DNA of 64,000 nt from Adineta vaga (lineage: Eukaryota; Rotifera). Below are positions 1 to 12,832 of the stretch, piece by piece (within the stretch, counting starts at the first letter, position 1; every line of letters starts with the position of its first letter). The notes beneath the pieces were generated by a model. The model ran no database searches. It had not been told where the DNA came from and worked only from the letters and a program-made list of their open reading frames with translations. The translations under genes and the position numbers were made by a program. Location: assembly GCA_021613535.1 (NCBI GenBank), contig CP075493.1, positions 7,254,001 to 7,318,000 on the forward strand, given 5' to 3'.

Positions 1-300
1 TTTTATATTCTCGAAGAATCAAAGATAGACAGAAAGAGAGAGAGAAAAAAATCCCAGCCGTTCTCTCTTTTTCTCAGATTACTTACTTCTATTAAAGAGA
101 AGAAACAAAAAAAATATAGGAAGTTTGTCGATTAGCACAATAATCTAGCTGTCATGAATACGATACAGTTAGAAGTATTCAGAATAAATGTTATCTATTT
201 TATAGCAAGAAACAAAAAAGTTACATAGAGATATGTATCTTTCAAGATATTATTTATTATAGATTATTTCTTATTTCATGTCATTTTTACATGGTACATA
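1..300. other. Upstream region of the PIP5K gene
   Basis: AT-rich sequence with purine-rich runs (AG repeats near 35-50). No coding potential is visible. It presumably holds the promoter and 5' UTR of the PIP5K gene starting at 301, but no TATA box or initiator can be assigned with confidence. Confidence 0.4.
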
Positions 301-3300
301 ATGACAGCTAGTGAACATCTACCATCGGATTTCTTATGTAATCAAACGTCTTCAGCAGCCTCATGTCTATCATCAAATGTTGGTTCAATAACAGATTTTC
401 TTTTCAATTCAACACATTCCATCGAAGATATTAATGAAGAAACAATTGAAAATAGTAAATTCGAAGATATATCTGTAAGAAATTTAAAAGCAACCTTCTT
501 TTTTTGATGATGAATTTTTCCTTTTTTTTTTCAAAAGGCTTGTGAAAATGAACAACCGAGTGAATTGAATATATCGGGTAATAAAGAAAAATTAGGTCAT
601 CGTCGTGTTGATGAAACGGGCAATGTTACCTATAAACGTGTTATGGTTGACGATTTGATGAAATCATTACAAACAGGCTTGAATTGTATTCTTGGTAAAC
701 AGCATCAACCTCAACGACAAGTACTTTTTCAAGATTTTCAACAAATAGAATATCAAGATTTTCCACCGTAATTATTAGTTCATTCATTTTTCTTTGAGAA
801 AAAGATCAATTTAATTAATGAGAACAGATTTGAGATCAAAATATACTTAGTTCGACTCTGTTTTCTTTCTGATGACGTCGATGTCGAGATATTTTAGACA
901 TGTCTCGATCTCCAATGACATTAATAGATCAGAGTAGATGTTTAATTGTGCACAATAACCATCTGTCATTCTTCAGCTGCTAGGATATGTAATATACGTT
1001 GTCAATAATGTCCTAGTGTTCGATTACCATGATTAAATATTGATTTGAAAAGAAAACAAACTTTTTTAAAGAAAAATCAACAGTTTAAATCGAACTATTC
1101 CTTTGAAGGTCTTAATGTTTCATCTTTATTTAGTTGTCTAGATTAGAAACAGTAGAATTTCATTGGTTTTTTCGAATAAGGAAATTTGAATCGAATGATT
1201 ATGTCATGTGAAACGAAGAAAATCTAAAAGAATCTATTATTACCGTTAAGATCTGAAAGGAAATGTAGAAGAACGATCACAATTCACTTGACTTGACTTG
1301 ACTTGAACTTTGCTATTTCCTATTGAATTGATGAATGACATTGTCTAGCGAGGAAAATGTACAGGACATGACATTCTGTTCGTATGTATCCGGAAAATTA
1401 TATTCAACTTTTCAATTTCCCTTCAGAACTCTACTGATATATACAAGTATTTGTTATTATAGAGAAGGATCAAAATCAACACCGAAACATTCATATGCAG
1501 AATTTCGTTTGAAAACTTATGCACAAATTGCTTTTCGCTTTTTTCGTGAAGCATTCGGTGTTGATCCATCATCATTTATAGTAAGTTAGAAAACGAAATA
1601 GTTCTATTCAGTATCATTTGTTGTATGTCTAGTTATCGCTTTGTGCTAAAGATCTACGTGAATTACCAAATCCAGGTGCGAGTGGTTCGATATTTTATCT
1701 GACTGCTGATGATTCTTATATTATAAAAACAGTATCGAAAAAAGAAGCACGATTTTTATTAAGTCTTTTACCAGGTTATTATATGAATTTAACACAAAAT
1801 CCTTTTACACTTCTACCAAAATTTTTTGGTTTATTTTGTTATCAAAGTGCAAATAAAAATATTCGTTTTGTCATTATGAATAATTTAATTCCAACAAATG
1901 TTCAACTACATGAAAAATATGATTTAAAAGGTTCAATCTATAAACGTAAAGCATCCGAAGAAGAACATAAACGTGATTTACCAACATTGAAAGATAATGA
2001 TTTTAAATGTTTACATTCGCATGGAATTATATTAGAACCATTTTTTTATGATCAATTAATGCAAACAATTGAAGATGATGTTCGAGTAAATAGAATAAAA
2101 ACTGAATGATAAAAAAACACTTTTGTTTTATTTCTCTCAAGGTACTCGGTAGTTTTGGTATTATGGATTATTCATTTTTACTTGCTGTTCATAATATAAC
2201 CGAAGAAATGAAGACTACACATAAACTTACATTTCCTTTATCGAAAGAAATTACATCATTGAGTGAACCAACTTCATGCGATCTTCATACAAATCGATCG
2301 TCTAGTATACATGAAGAAATCACAACTACATCTACAGATTCGGGTATCGCTATGACAACAATATCTAAACTACCAACTTATATTCAATATTTACGTGTTA
2401 TTGAATTTATTCGTGCACAACAAGAACCTTTAAAAATAAATATCGAACGTTCTCTATCAGCGAATCCTGTTGAAACAGCAAGTATTAAAACAATGAAACC
2501 AGATTTATCACCAAAATCACCGAGAACAATAACAAATATTTCTCAATCAAAAGAGCAACGATTAAGTTTAACAAATGTTCCTACTCGTATTAGTAACAAA
2601 AGTCCAATCAATCATAGTTATAGTGCAACATCATCATTTCATATGGCAACATGCTTAATTGGAGGTGATGTTTGGTACAATCGTCAGAATCTTTCTCGTT
2701 TAGCAATGTATGTCTTTTCGTTCAAATGAAATGTTCTGGTGAGATGCAACATATATGCTTTCCTAATTGATCAAATACTTTTTCAATGAGAAGAATTTTC
2801 TTAGAAAAAATTCACAAGGAGTTTTGACGTGTAGTTTTTGTAAAACAGCACATTAAAGAATTTGGTTTCATGTAGGGCTGGTATACCAGCAGTGAATAAA
2901 AATGGTGATTTATTGTTATTATATGTTGGCATTATTGATATTTTACAAAATTATCGTTTAAGAAAAAAACTTGAACATGCATTCAAATCAACATTAGTAA
3001 CCAGGGTATGAATGAAATCGTTACTAACTTTTTCAAAAAAATATGTGAAAGTTTAATTATTTTCATCTTAGGAAGAAATATCCGTCTGTAATCCAAGTCA
3101 TTATAGTGATCGCTTTGTCAGATTTCTTTCACATAAAGTATTTCGAAAAGGTATGCTTGATTGTCTTATAAAACTTTCATCTAAGTATATATATATATAT
3201 ATATTAGGAGGTCCAAATGGTAATACCTTATTATCTGATAGTCAGTCAAATATTGATCGACTTACTGTGCATAGTAGTCGGTATGTATTCATTAATCATT

Positions 3301-3441
3301 GCCGAAACATATCTTTCTATCAAATCTTATTTTAGATTACTAAATCCATCTTCATTAGATCGTTCTCCAATGAGCGATGATGATGAGGATACATCTTCAA
3401 TAAGCAATCATAACAACGAACTACACAGTCGCAGATCTTGA
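301..3441 (+). CDS. PIP5K1: Phosphatidylinositol 4-phosphate 5-kinase, type I-like
   Basis: Nine exons: 301-474, 538-767, 1463-1580, 1633-2085, 2142-2707, 2876-3005, 3072-3150, 3208-3280, 3336-3441; 642 residues, phases consistent throughout. The family makes PI(4,5)P2 from PI4P at the plasma membrane. Visible: the type I entry motif GHRRVDETG near residue 78, a [11 protein letters not shown]-type segment, MNNL, YDLKGS, IMDYSFL near 332, and [13 protein letters not shown] then KKLEHAFKS near 525-550. A low-complexity Ser/Thr-rich insert of about 150 residues separates IMDYS from the C-terminal lobe. The activation loop reads [15 protein letters not shown]; the type I loop as I remember it contains GDTVSVHRP, so this part looks more like type II (PIP4K). 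The first intron after the kinase entry motif is long (695 bases). The next gene on the same strand starts 256 bases after the stop; AATAAA lies near 3625. Family assignment is secure; the subtype rests on the N-lobe motif. Confidence 0.92.
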
Positions 3442-3697
3442 TTATTAATCTTCAATATTTTTTTGTTATTATTATTATTGAATTCCTTTTGTCTTTCGTT
3501 GAGTAACAATGATCTCTTGAAAAACTATCTTCTTTTAAGTACAAAATTAGCAATTGTACGTGAAATGTCTCTTTTTCTTCTGTTTGAACGATTATGCATT
3601 CATATATACAAATATTTATATTATAATAAAACTGATCTTTTTTCTACTAAAACAAAACAAAACTTCTTTTTCTCAGATATAAACAAAAAAATTGAAA

Positions 3698-6600
3698 ATG
3701 ATTTTGCTACGAAAAATTATTAAACAATCAATTCACATTCGATCAGCTAGTTGGTATGTTTTGACATTGATGTTCATTCAATCAAGATTATCATTTGGTT
3801 ATTTAGTCTTTCATTTCGAATTAATGAACTAGCACGATTTAGTGATGGAAGTGCTATTGCACAAGTGATTATTACTAATCAATATTGAATTCTTCTTGAT
3901 TCGGTTGCGTTTGTTTTTTTTTCATTAATATAGATGAATAATACAAGTGTACTAGTAACTAGTGTCAGTAAGACTAAAACGTCGTCTGCTGCTCCATCAT
4001 CATTTTTACCGTTAACGGTAAACAAAAGAATTGAGAGGAATTGTTGATTACTGTAAGAGTTCTAGGTTGATTATCGAGAAAAAGCAGCAGCTGCAGGTCG
4101 AATACCAACAAATCATTTACGACGAGAATTGGGTTTAACTGATCATGAAATTTTAACTGGAAGAATGATTGGTAAGTATCATATCGACGAGATAAGGAAT
4201 TCTTCTAGTTTTGATTTCTTTTATTATCATAGATCGTTCCATACGCCCTTTGTTTTTGAATGGTTATACTTATGATACACAAGTATTATTGACTTTTTTC
4301 TCATAATACAATAATAATTAATGAATGATTTGTACTAGTTAACATGTAATATATTATCAGTTGATGGAATGACTCAACCAGATGTATTAGCTATCAATGC
4401 AGGTATATGAAATATCTAGTACAATGAACTTAGCTTCGATTTATTCAGCTCTATTCGAATGTACTTTTATGATTTGGAAAAAAAACATCAATTTTCTTTG
4501 TTTTTAGCTTCAGCATCATTGGCAACATCTGACATTCCATGGAATGGACCTATTGGTAAATGATTTGGCTTTAATTATTTTCTTCAATTAACATCTTTTT
4601 AGCTGCTGTTCGTGTTGGTTCAATTGATGGTCAATTTATTGCTAATCCTTCACGTGAACAAATGCAAAAAAGTGATTTGAATCTAGTTGTATCCGTAAAT
4701 TCGAAAGGAGAGCTCGGTAAAAGGAAACAAATGAATTTAGTTATCTCAATTAGAATATTTCATATTGTTTTAGTGATGATTGATGCATCAGCAAATCGTT
4801 TATCTGATGAAAAATTCTTTTCCGCCTTACAATTTAGTGTTGAATGTTGTCTTCCAATCATTGATCAAATTAAAAATCTTTCAAGTAAAACAAAACGTAC
4901 TAATATTGAATTACAAAAATTTGATCCATTGCTCGTCGAAAAACTGACAACATTGTCCTCTGATCGTCTTTTGAAGATTTTTACTGATTCCACCTTAGAT
5001 AAAATTGCTCGTGATACAGCCGTTACTCTTGTTCGACAAGAAGTTTTCAATGAAATTCTTACGGAACAAGAAACGTCTTCACTTAATCTAACAGATACAT
5101 TTACCTATGTTGTGAAACGAGTCTTTCGTAATTTAATTTTGGAACGATCGCATCGATGTGATGGTCGATCATTCGATCAATTACGTCCAATTAATTGTCA
5201 AATTAATCTTTATGAACCATTACATGGTTCTGCTTTGTTTCAACGAGGTCAAACTCAAGTTTTATGTACAGTCGCATTTGATGCACTTGATTCTCAATAT
5301 CGTCATAATGAATTGGCTTGGCGAACAGGAATTAAACGTAAACCATTTATACTTCATTATGAATTTCCACCATATGCAACAAATGAAATCGGACGAACAT
5401 ATGGAAGAGCTGATCGAAGAGAACTAGGTCATGGTGCTTTAGCAGAAAAAGGTGTTGAGCCAGTTGTACCTAATGAATTACCATTTATGATTCGTTTAAC
5501 ATCGGAAGTCTTAGAATCGAATGGTTCATCATCAATGGCAAGTGTATGTGCGGCAAGTTTAGCATTGATGGATGCAGGTATATTTGAACAAAATTATATT
5601 CCCATAGATATTCGAATAAATCATTTGTTGTTTCTTCTATAGGTATAAAAATTCATGAACCAGTTGCTGGTGTTGCTATTGGACTCGTTTCGAAATGTAC
5701 TGAAGATGGTTCAATTACTGATTATCGTGTATTAACAGATATTTTAGTGCGTATTTAATATAAATGAGTAAATTTGAGTTCTATTTTATTTTATTTTATA
5801 TGTTAGGGTATTGAAGATTATATGGGCGATACAGATTTTAAAGTCGCTGGTACACGTAATAGTATTACTGCATTACAAGTCATTCAATTTATCCTAGAAA
5901 AGAATATTTTAACTTCTTTTTTTGTTTTTGATAGGCTGATATAAAAAACATGGAAGGTTTACCGTTGAACATTGTACAAGAAGCTTTGCGAGCAGCTCGA
6001 GGTAAAATGTGAATACTTTGACGATTTTCATTTGAAAATTTATTGTTTGTTTAGATGCTCGTTGTAAAATAATTGATATTATGAATACAGCAATCAAAGA
6101 ACCAAAACAAACGAAAAAATATAATACACCGGAAATAGAAACATTAACTATTCCAAGTCATAAACGTGGACGTTTTCTCGGTATTGGAGGAATTAATTTA
6201 AAGAAAATCTTAGCACAAACTGGTTAGTAAAGATTAGATTTAGTTATTTTTATGATTTATTTATTAAATTTAGGTGTAACAATCTCACCGATCGATGAGA
6301 TTTCCTATTCGATATTTGCTCCAAATAAAGATGCTTTAAATGAAGCAAAACAAATCATTGAGAAACTTTTAGAAGAAATGAAAGAACCAGAACTTGAATT
6401 TGGTGGAATTTATACTGGTAAAATTGTTGAAATACGTTCAAATGGTGTTCTTATACAATTATATCCAACAATGTCACCAGTTCTATTACCCAATTCACAA
6501 CTCGATCGTCGAAAGGTCATCTATTTTTATCTAATTTATTGAGATTTTCAAATTCTTTTCTTTTTCTCAATCTTAGATTGATCATCCAAGTGCATTAGGT

Positions 6601-6810
6601 TTGAATGTTGGTGATGATTTACAAGTCAAATATTTCGGTCGTGATCCTGTCTCAGGTACCATGCGTCTTTCACGAAAAATTCTTCTCAGTACTGGTGGTG
6701 TTGGACCTGTACGAAATTTAATTTCAACAGAAAAAGATGAGAAACGCCCTGGAATATGGGATACTGGATCATCAAAAACATCATCTACTGATGATAAAAA
6801 GAAATTGTGA
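3698..6810 (+). CDS. PNPT1: Mitochondrial polyribonucleotide nucleotidyltransferase (PNPase)
   Basis: Fifteen exons (3698-3753, 3807-3864, 3934-4017, 4066-4171, 4233-4282, 4339-4402, 4508-4555, 4603-4716, 4774-5577, 5643-5746, 5807-5878, 5935-6001, 6055-6222, 6274-6515, 6577-6810) encode 756 residues; human PNPT1 is 783. The enzyme is a phosphorolytic 3'-5' exoribonuclease and polymerase working in mitochondria. The start is rich in Arg, Lys, Ile and Ser ([18 protein letters not shown]), fitting a targeting peptide. Domains in order: first RNase PH with [20 protein letters not shown] and SDIPWNGP; a helical linker; second RNase PH with [52 protein letters not shown] and [17 protein letters not shown]; a KH region near [14 protein letters not shown]; an S1 domain with [17 protein letters not shown] and the tail [18 protein letters not shown]. 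The intron after 4716 is 57 bases and stop-free, so it could be misread as coding; the splice restores the expected LVMIDASAN. Confidence 0.95.
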
Positions 6811-7472
6811 ACATGTGTTTTTGTTTCTTCATCAAGATTAATAAATCAATGATGAAATTTTCTAATGAATAGAAAACCTAAAATAACTAGAAGATATTTT
6901 TCGATAAATGTCAAATATAAATGTTTTTAATTCATATAGCATTATACAATCTTTCAGTGAATGTTTCTTATCATCACTGATAGACAAACTTTTAACTCTA
7001 TTTTAATCTCTCCATGAATCATATGACCTCTAATTCAGTATTTTAAAGTATACATAGGATGAATAAATATATTCTTTGTCAGATCTTTCATCATTTGTCA
7101 TAGGAGAAAATATTTGATGTTAATTTTCTTTCTATGCTATGAAAGATATTTTCGACATGAAAATTAATAGCATCACGTGTCCGTATTGATTTTTGATTTA
7201 TTTTTTTTGCAGATGATGAATTGATAACGCAAACTGATTGTATTCGTTTCATTTTACAATATATAACTATGTCAATAAACTTTTTTCGCATTTCATTTTG
7301 ATTAAAAAAACGCTAGACTATGTAAATAGACTTAAACATTCCGTCACCTATTTTCTTTTATGCTGACGTTGATTGTCGTTGCTAAGATTAATCGATGTTT
7401 AGAAAAAAACATAAACGTTTAAATAAAATGTTTCTAACAGCAACTTTTACTTGAAAATAGTACGTTCGATGT
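6811..7472. other. 3' flank of PNPT1, no gene seen
   Basis: AT-rich sequence with AATAAA-like signals soon after the PNPT1 stop (near 6840). Only short chance reading frames are present. I see no conserved coding signal. Confidence 0.5.
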
Positions 7473-7644
7473 TTAACCCTTTACGGCCGGCTACCAGAAA
7501 ACAACAAGCAAAAAGTTATCTTTCTATATATTCTTTGTTGTTTAGTTATAGGGATCAATTTTTCACGGTCGACTTTTTAAAAAATGCCGTACCCCCTACG
7601 GCAAAATTGTTGCTTTTTGGCAACACTCGGCCGTAAAGGGTTAA
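7473..7644. mobile_element. piggyBac-like MITE (TTAA-flanked, terminal inverted repeats)
   Basis: A 164-base core (7477-7640) is bounded on both sides by TTAA. The left end reads TTAACCCTTTACGGCCG and the right end is its exact reverse complement, giving 13-base perfect terminal inverted repeats inside the TTAA, or 17 bases counting it. The TTAA duplication and a terminus beginning CCC are hallmarks of the piggyBac superfamily. The core has no transposase reading frame, so this is a non-autonomous element that would need a transposase supplied elsewhere. Its perfect termini suggest recent insertion. No second copy was noticed in this window. Confidence 0.8.
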
Positions 7645-7890
7645 CTAGATTAGTTAGAGCATAGGATTTTCTCTTGACCTTTTCGATTGCATCATATTTG
7701 ATTCAATAGATTGGAAAAAAGGGAATAAAATTTACATATTTTTCATTTTCTGTCATATATGATTAAAGCAGATGGTAGATGTTGGAATGGGATGTCGAAT
7801 AATTACTTCAAGTGTCTTGTTTTTTTCTATCGAAAGAAAAATTTTCATATTAAAAAGTAAAATGGGTAAACGAAGAAAAAAACGAATGAG

Positions 7891-8010
7891 TTACGTCAAG
7901 AATGAAATAAATAATTTTTTCCCGGGTTCTTTAATGTAAACGCCTTCGGAATTTTGCCCCGTTGTATTTTATTATTTGACGACTGAGTATATACTAGACG
8001 CGAAAGAGCA
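7891..8010 (+). promoter_or_regulatory. Candidate promoter of the downstream phosphatase gene
   Basis: TTACGTCA (7891-7898) is a good match to an ATF/CREB-type bZIP site. About 90 bases later GTATATACT (7987-7995) resembles a TATA box, followed by a locally higher-GC stretch. The coding start at 9246 sits just after a splice acceptor (AG 9242-9243), so the transcript very probably begins upstream with one or more untranslated exons in 8000-9200. The promoter position itself is inference. Confidence 0.3.
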
Positions 8011-9245
8011 ACCGTGCATAGTCACATATTAAATCTGTCGTCATCATTTGCCTCTTGCAAACGAATCTTCGAGAAACAAATATACGAGCCCATCAACAAG
8101 TGACACATACGGAGCAAACTGCGTTTCTTATTTGGATACTCAAGAAGAAGAAGAACGAGAAGAGAAAACAAGGTATTTATAATGACGTTATCAAAAGAGG
8201 CAAAAGCAAACGAAAGAATTTTCGTTTTACTTAGTATGGGTATAAGAAAAAAGCAAAAAGAACTTGATTGATTACTGGATTTAGTAGATAGATAGAAAGA
8301 AAACGTGTACGCGCCTCGTGATCAATATCATTTGCCTCGAATGTATTGTAATTATAAGTAACGCAATACGATTTATATTATATTGGTAACATTATAGGAC
8401 ACAGAGTAATTTTTTTTGTCCAGATTAATATTGGCTGTGGCAGCCTGACAAAATAAATGTAATTCAAAGCATTGGAGATGTAAGTTTTTATATTTCAAAA
8501 CTATCAATCAAGTCACTGACTTTCTTCTCTTTTTTCTTTATCTCACACAAAAAAAGCATGAAATACTTTCTTTACGAAATATGACGCCATATATCGAGAT
8601 ATTCAGGTGATAACTTAATGTAAGGAATATGGTTTCTATAGAAAAGAAAAAGAGGGTTATATATATATATAAAGCTCACAAGTATTCAAATATTATCATT
8701 CCTAGCTGTATTTCTATACGTTTAAATCTTTTTTATACATCAAATATTTGCAGTAGACTTCGATTATTCATAATCAACAACATTTTATTCAGATAAAGAA
8801 AAGAAAATACAAGGTACGTACTGACTACATTAATTCATTAAGAGAAGAAACTTTATTATTTCGTCTATTTCGATCATGTACATGTACGACATCTATTTTT
8901 AACATTGAAAAATCTAAGAATACTATATATGATTAAAATAAATCTTATTTTATTCGAGAATAATTATTGATGATTATTGATAAATTAGTTTACGATATGA
9001 GTTTTCATTGTTTTCTTTCTTGCCCTTGATAAGTCTATACAAATATAAATATAAATAAATATATATATATATTGCATTCGTTTTTGTAATAAACAAATAA
9101 TATGTCAAGAGAGAAGAAAAAAACAAATATAGAGAAAAAAAAACGAAAGTCTACTTTTTATCAAGACGAAGAATCGAATTTAGCGTGAGTAAGAATATCG
9201 AATATAAACATTTGAAAACGTTTATCTTTTTCTTTTTCTCAAGGT
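8011..9245 (+). other. Probable 5' UTR exons and introns of the MAPK phosphatase gene
   Basis: No protein-coding signal. Donor-like (for example AAG|GTATTT near 8171) and acceptor-like sequences occur, ending with a pyrimidine-rich acceptor directly before the ATG at 9246. Exact UTR exons cannot be fixed without transcript data. Confidence 0.35.
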
Positions 9246-10841
9246 ATGAATCGTTTTAATAATCAGTATATTTTGGCAGAAAAACCTATGAATACATTTC
9301 CTAACGCCGAGAAATCTACTAAAACTACGACAACAACAGGAAGTATAACAAAAAGAGCACCTTTATCTAAAGCTTACAGTTGTTCGGATGCATCACCATC
9401 GCATTCATCTGGTACTTGTGATTTTATTACTCCGAAAGAATTTGTTGAATTAGTTTCTCAAAAATCCAATAGTCAAGATGTTCCTATTCTTGATTGTCGT
9501 TCACAAATGGATTTCGGTTGTGAACGAATACGTTCGTCACATAATATTAATTGTCGAACGAAAATCATGGCGAGAAAATTAACTTCCAAACGTTTAGAGG
9601 ATGTCGAACCGACTCTATCTTCATCTTTACATAATTCTGATCTTGTTATTCTATATGATCAATCAACAGATGCTCCAGGAGAAGATAAAATTCGTTCTCT
9701 TCCTATCAATCTTGTTGTACAAGCTGCACAGAAATCAAACAAGAGAGTACAAATTATTCAAGGTAAACGATACAATTCAATAGATGACATTGAAATTAAC
9801 CATGCATTTCTTTTAGGAGGTTTAGATGCAATTAAAACTGAATTTCCACATTTAATTGAATGTCCACCAGAAGCATCGAGCGCTATAACTGATGATGGTC
9901 TACCTCCACTACCACCCAGTCCCGATGCGATCGATAAGGAAAATATTGTTATGACAGAAATTATTCCACATATATTTATTGGTACGTACACCTTTTCTTT
10001 GCAATGAAATAAACCTTATCGGAAAACCAAAAAAAAAATAAATAAGAACGACGTAGATTGATGGATAAAAAGATTCTTATTCAGATAATGAGTCATTCAA
10101 ACAATAATGAGATAAAAAATAAAAACAAGATATTTTCTTTTCGTTTGTTTCTGTCAAAAATTCAAGATTAGAATGACATTAACAAGAAAATATGTTGATA
10201 AATAAACATGAGAAGAATTCTTTTTCTAGGTAATTTATGTGACGCACAAAATCTCGATCGATTAACAGAGCATGGTATAACACATATTATTAATTGCACA
10301 CCTGATTTACCTTTCTTTTGGGAAAAGAAACATGAATGTTTGCGTATTGATGTGCTCGATTTACCATCACAAAATATTCGAAAACATTTCGAAAGTGCCA
10401 TAGATTTTATCGGTTTGTCTTGTTTTTGGATAATTTCATTTGATTGAACTCAATCTTTTTCTATCCTATATAGACAAAGCATTACAAACGAATGGTAATA
10501 TTCTTGTTCATTGTTCCGCTGGAATTAGTCGTAGTCCTACATTAGTACTTGCATATTTAATGAAAAAAAATCAGTGGAGTTTAGATCAAGCATTTGGAAA
10601 AATGAGAAAATTACGTCAAATAGTTGATCCAAATGTAAGTTTTATTCTTCAATTACGTGAATGGGAAAAATGTCTCATGTTAAATGCATCATCATCATCA
10701 TCATCAACTGAAATGAATGAAGAGAACTCAGGAGCTACAAGCAGATCAACATCAGCAACATATTGTGGATCAACATCGAAAACTAAAGTTGAAACAAAAA
10801 CACGTCCAACTAGTACAGATGCACCAATAACTGTCAATTAA
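9246..10841 (+). CDS. DUSP10: Dual-specificity MAP kinase phosphatase, DUSP10-like
   Basis: Three exons (9246-9981, 10230-10412, 10474-10841) give 428 residues. MAP kinase phosphatases remove phosphate from Tyr and Thr in the activation loop of ERK, p38 or JNK. An N-terminal rhodanese-like MAPK-binding domain (about residues 55-215) carries VPILDCRSQMDFG, HNINCRTKIMARKL with a basic docking patch, and LVILYDQSTDAP. A catalytic domain follows, starting near NIVMTEIIPHIFIGNL, with the signature HCSAGISRSPT (HCxxGxxR complete) and the general-acid region DVLDLPSQN. The C-terminal tail is Ser/Thr-rich with a serine run. Resemblance of the rhodanese part to DUSP10 (MKP-5) is from memory, so other MKPs (DUSP1/4/8/16) remain possible; the class is not in doubt. 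Confidence 0.88.
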
Positions 10842-12832
10842 TAATTGAACAATGAAAATGTTTCGTCGAATATCTCAAGAACAATCAATATCAGCAAAAT
10901 TAGCTGATGAAAAAAAAATAATCAATAATGCAATTGTTTCTTTCTTTTTCCTCTTTTTAAATATGTATATATCTATATACTAATTAATGATTCTTATCAA
11001 AAGAGAAAGCTGAATATCAGTTTTTTCTCAAAAAGAAACATATATTTACAAATTGAGCAGCATTCTTTCTCTTTCTTGCGCGCGCTTCTTTCTTGTCTTC
11101 CATATCTTCTTTTTATATGATTTCATGTGATTGTTTGTTTTCTTTCTTCGACTCTGTAACGATTGATCTATTTTTGTATATTCTTTTGGTAAGGTAATAG
11201 TAAAGTTCAATACTATTGTACTTACTTTTATGTCAATGTCTTATGATTTATATTTAATCATCAGGACGATATTTCCTCTCCTTCTTCTTCTTCTTCTTCT
11301 TCTTCGTTTTTTTCTTTTCTTTTCTTCGTCTCCTTATTGTGCTCAAAGATATATGTACGGTGATTAGATCAAAAAAAAACTATTGATACTATCTTTTTTT
11401 CCTGATTGAAGGTGATGAATAATAAGTGGAACAAGAGGAGTGGTCTGTTGACGCGACCGATGAACGTGAGAATAGTAGAACAAAAAAAAAACAAATAAAA
11501 TGTTACATTTATTAACTAATTAACTAAATCAAGATGACGATTGTATTGTACATGTGTTGAGAATTCATGATAACATTCAATCAGTGATTTCTATGAGATA
11601 GAATAGTCAGACAAAAGTGTATGTCGCTTGAATAATTTTCGATAGGGATCTAAATTTTTTTTTCTTTCCTTTTTTAACTAATGAACAAGAAAAAATGAAG
11701 TATCTGACGTAGACATCAGATGTTTATTAGTATATGAAGAATACTTACGGTTTAGAAGAGAACTTCTATCGTCATGATGTAATATTTTGCCAAGAAAAAA
11801 TTAATTAAAAAGAATGTATCAATTTAAATTAAATGGATGTTTAAAATTGCACATCGATATGTTTTCTTTTTTTCTTGTTATGCATATATTTTTTCTCGAT
11901 ATAATAAATCATATTTAATATGCACCTATTATAACCGTACTATTACTGAAAATAATTGATGTGTTTTTCTTTTCATTCTGTCATAAATATTAGCAGCTTT
12001 ATTTTTATGAGATTTTATTTCTCCTCATTAATGAATACAATCGAACTATTAACTCGAACGCGATTAGAAAGCTAAGTAATGAAGGTATTCGTATCGACTT
12101 ATCTATCTTACGGGAAAGACACTTTTCATTCGCGTTTGTGAATATCTTTTTCTATCAAATAAATTGATATATATCATCTTCAAACTGTCATAACAAGAAT
12201 AAAGAAGAAAAAAAAATCAGAAGGAGAAGGATACGAATATGTATCTATATGAAAAATATTGATCACGGTTATTTGTAGATATAATTTGAAGGTTGAAAAA
12301 AAAATATACACAAGATACGCTTATTGGTTTCGTTGATCAACATTCATTTCTTCTATTTTCAATAAAACTCAATTGATATACAATAATGTATGCAGCGTAA
12401 ATGATGAATATAACAGGTCAGTTCGGTTAAGTTCAATTTTACTCGAAAGTTTTTTTTCGACGGGATAGTTTAAAGCGTTCAGTCAACCGCATCTCGCCAC
12501 GATGAATAAACGAATGAATATGAATGTCATCTATAACAAATAGAATAGTTTTGACGTTCGATTTCACATGTCTATGTGTATGCATGTATATATTTTTTTT
12601 CCTCTTTATTCATTTGTTTATTGGTTTCTTGTTTAATGAAACAAAAAAGAACCGACCGTATCGAATGACGTATCAAGACAAAGTTAACTATATGTCTATG
12701 TTTTTTTTCCTCGACACATATTCATTATTCTTATTCGTAACAATCAGAATAATATTAATAAAATATTAAACCTATTGGATAGAGAAAACGATCAGATCAT
12801 TTCTGTTTTTATTTTCTTCATATTTATAGAAT
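10842..12832. other. 3' UTR and intergenic region with microsatellite
   Basis: About 2 kb of AT-rich sequence with no convincing gene. It probably holds the 3' UTR of the phosphatase and the promoter of the next gene. It contains a CTT tandem run (11281-11305) and several poly-pyrimidine stretches. Confidence 0.5.
11281..11305. repeat. (CTT)n microsatellite
   Basis: About eight perfect CTT units, embedded in a longer pyrimidine-rich tract. Confidence 0.85.

Noticed and set aside
1285-1310. CTTGA tandem repeat as a possible telomere-like or CRISPR-like repeat
   Set aside because: Only about four units, within a PIP5K intron, no spacers; simple sequence slippage.
7451-7636. 61-codon frame inside and beside the TTAA element
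   Set aside because: It runs across the inverted ends of the MITE, has no family resemblance, and does not look like a transposase.
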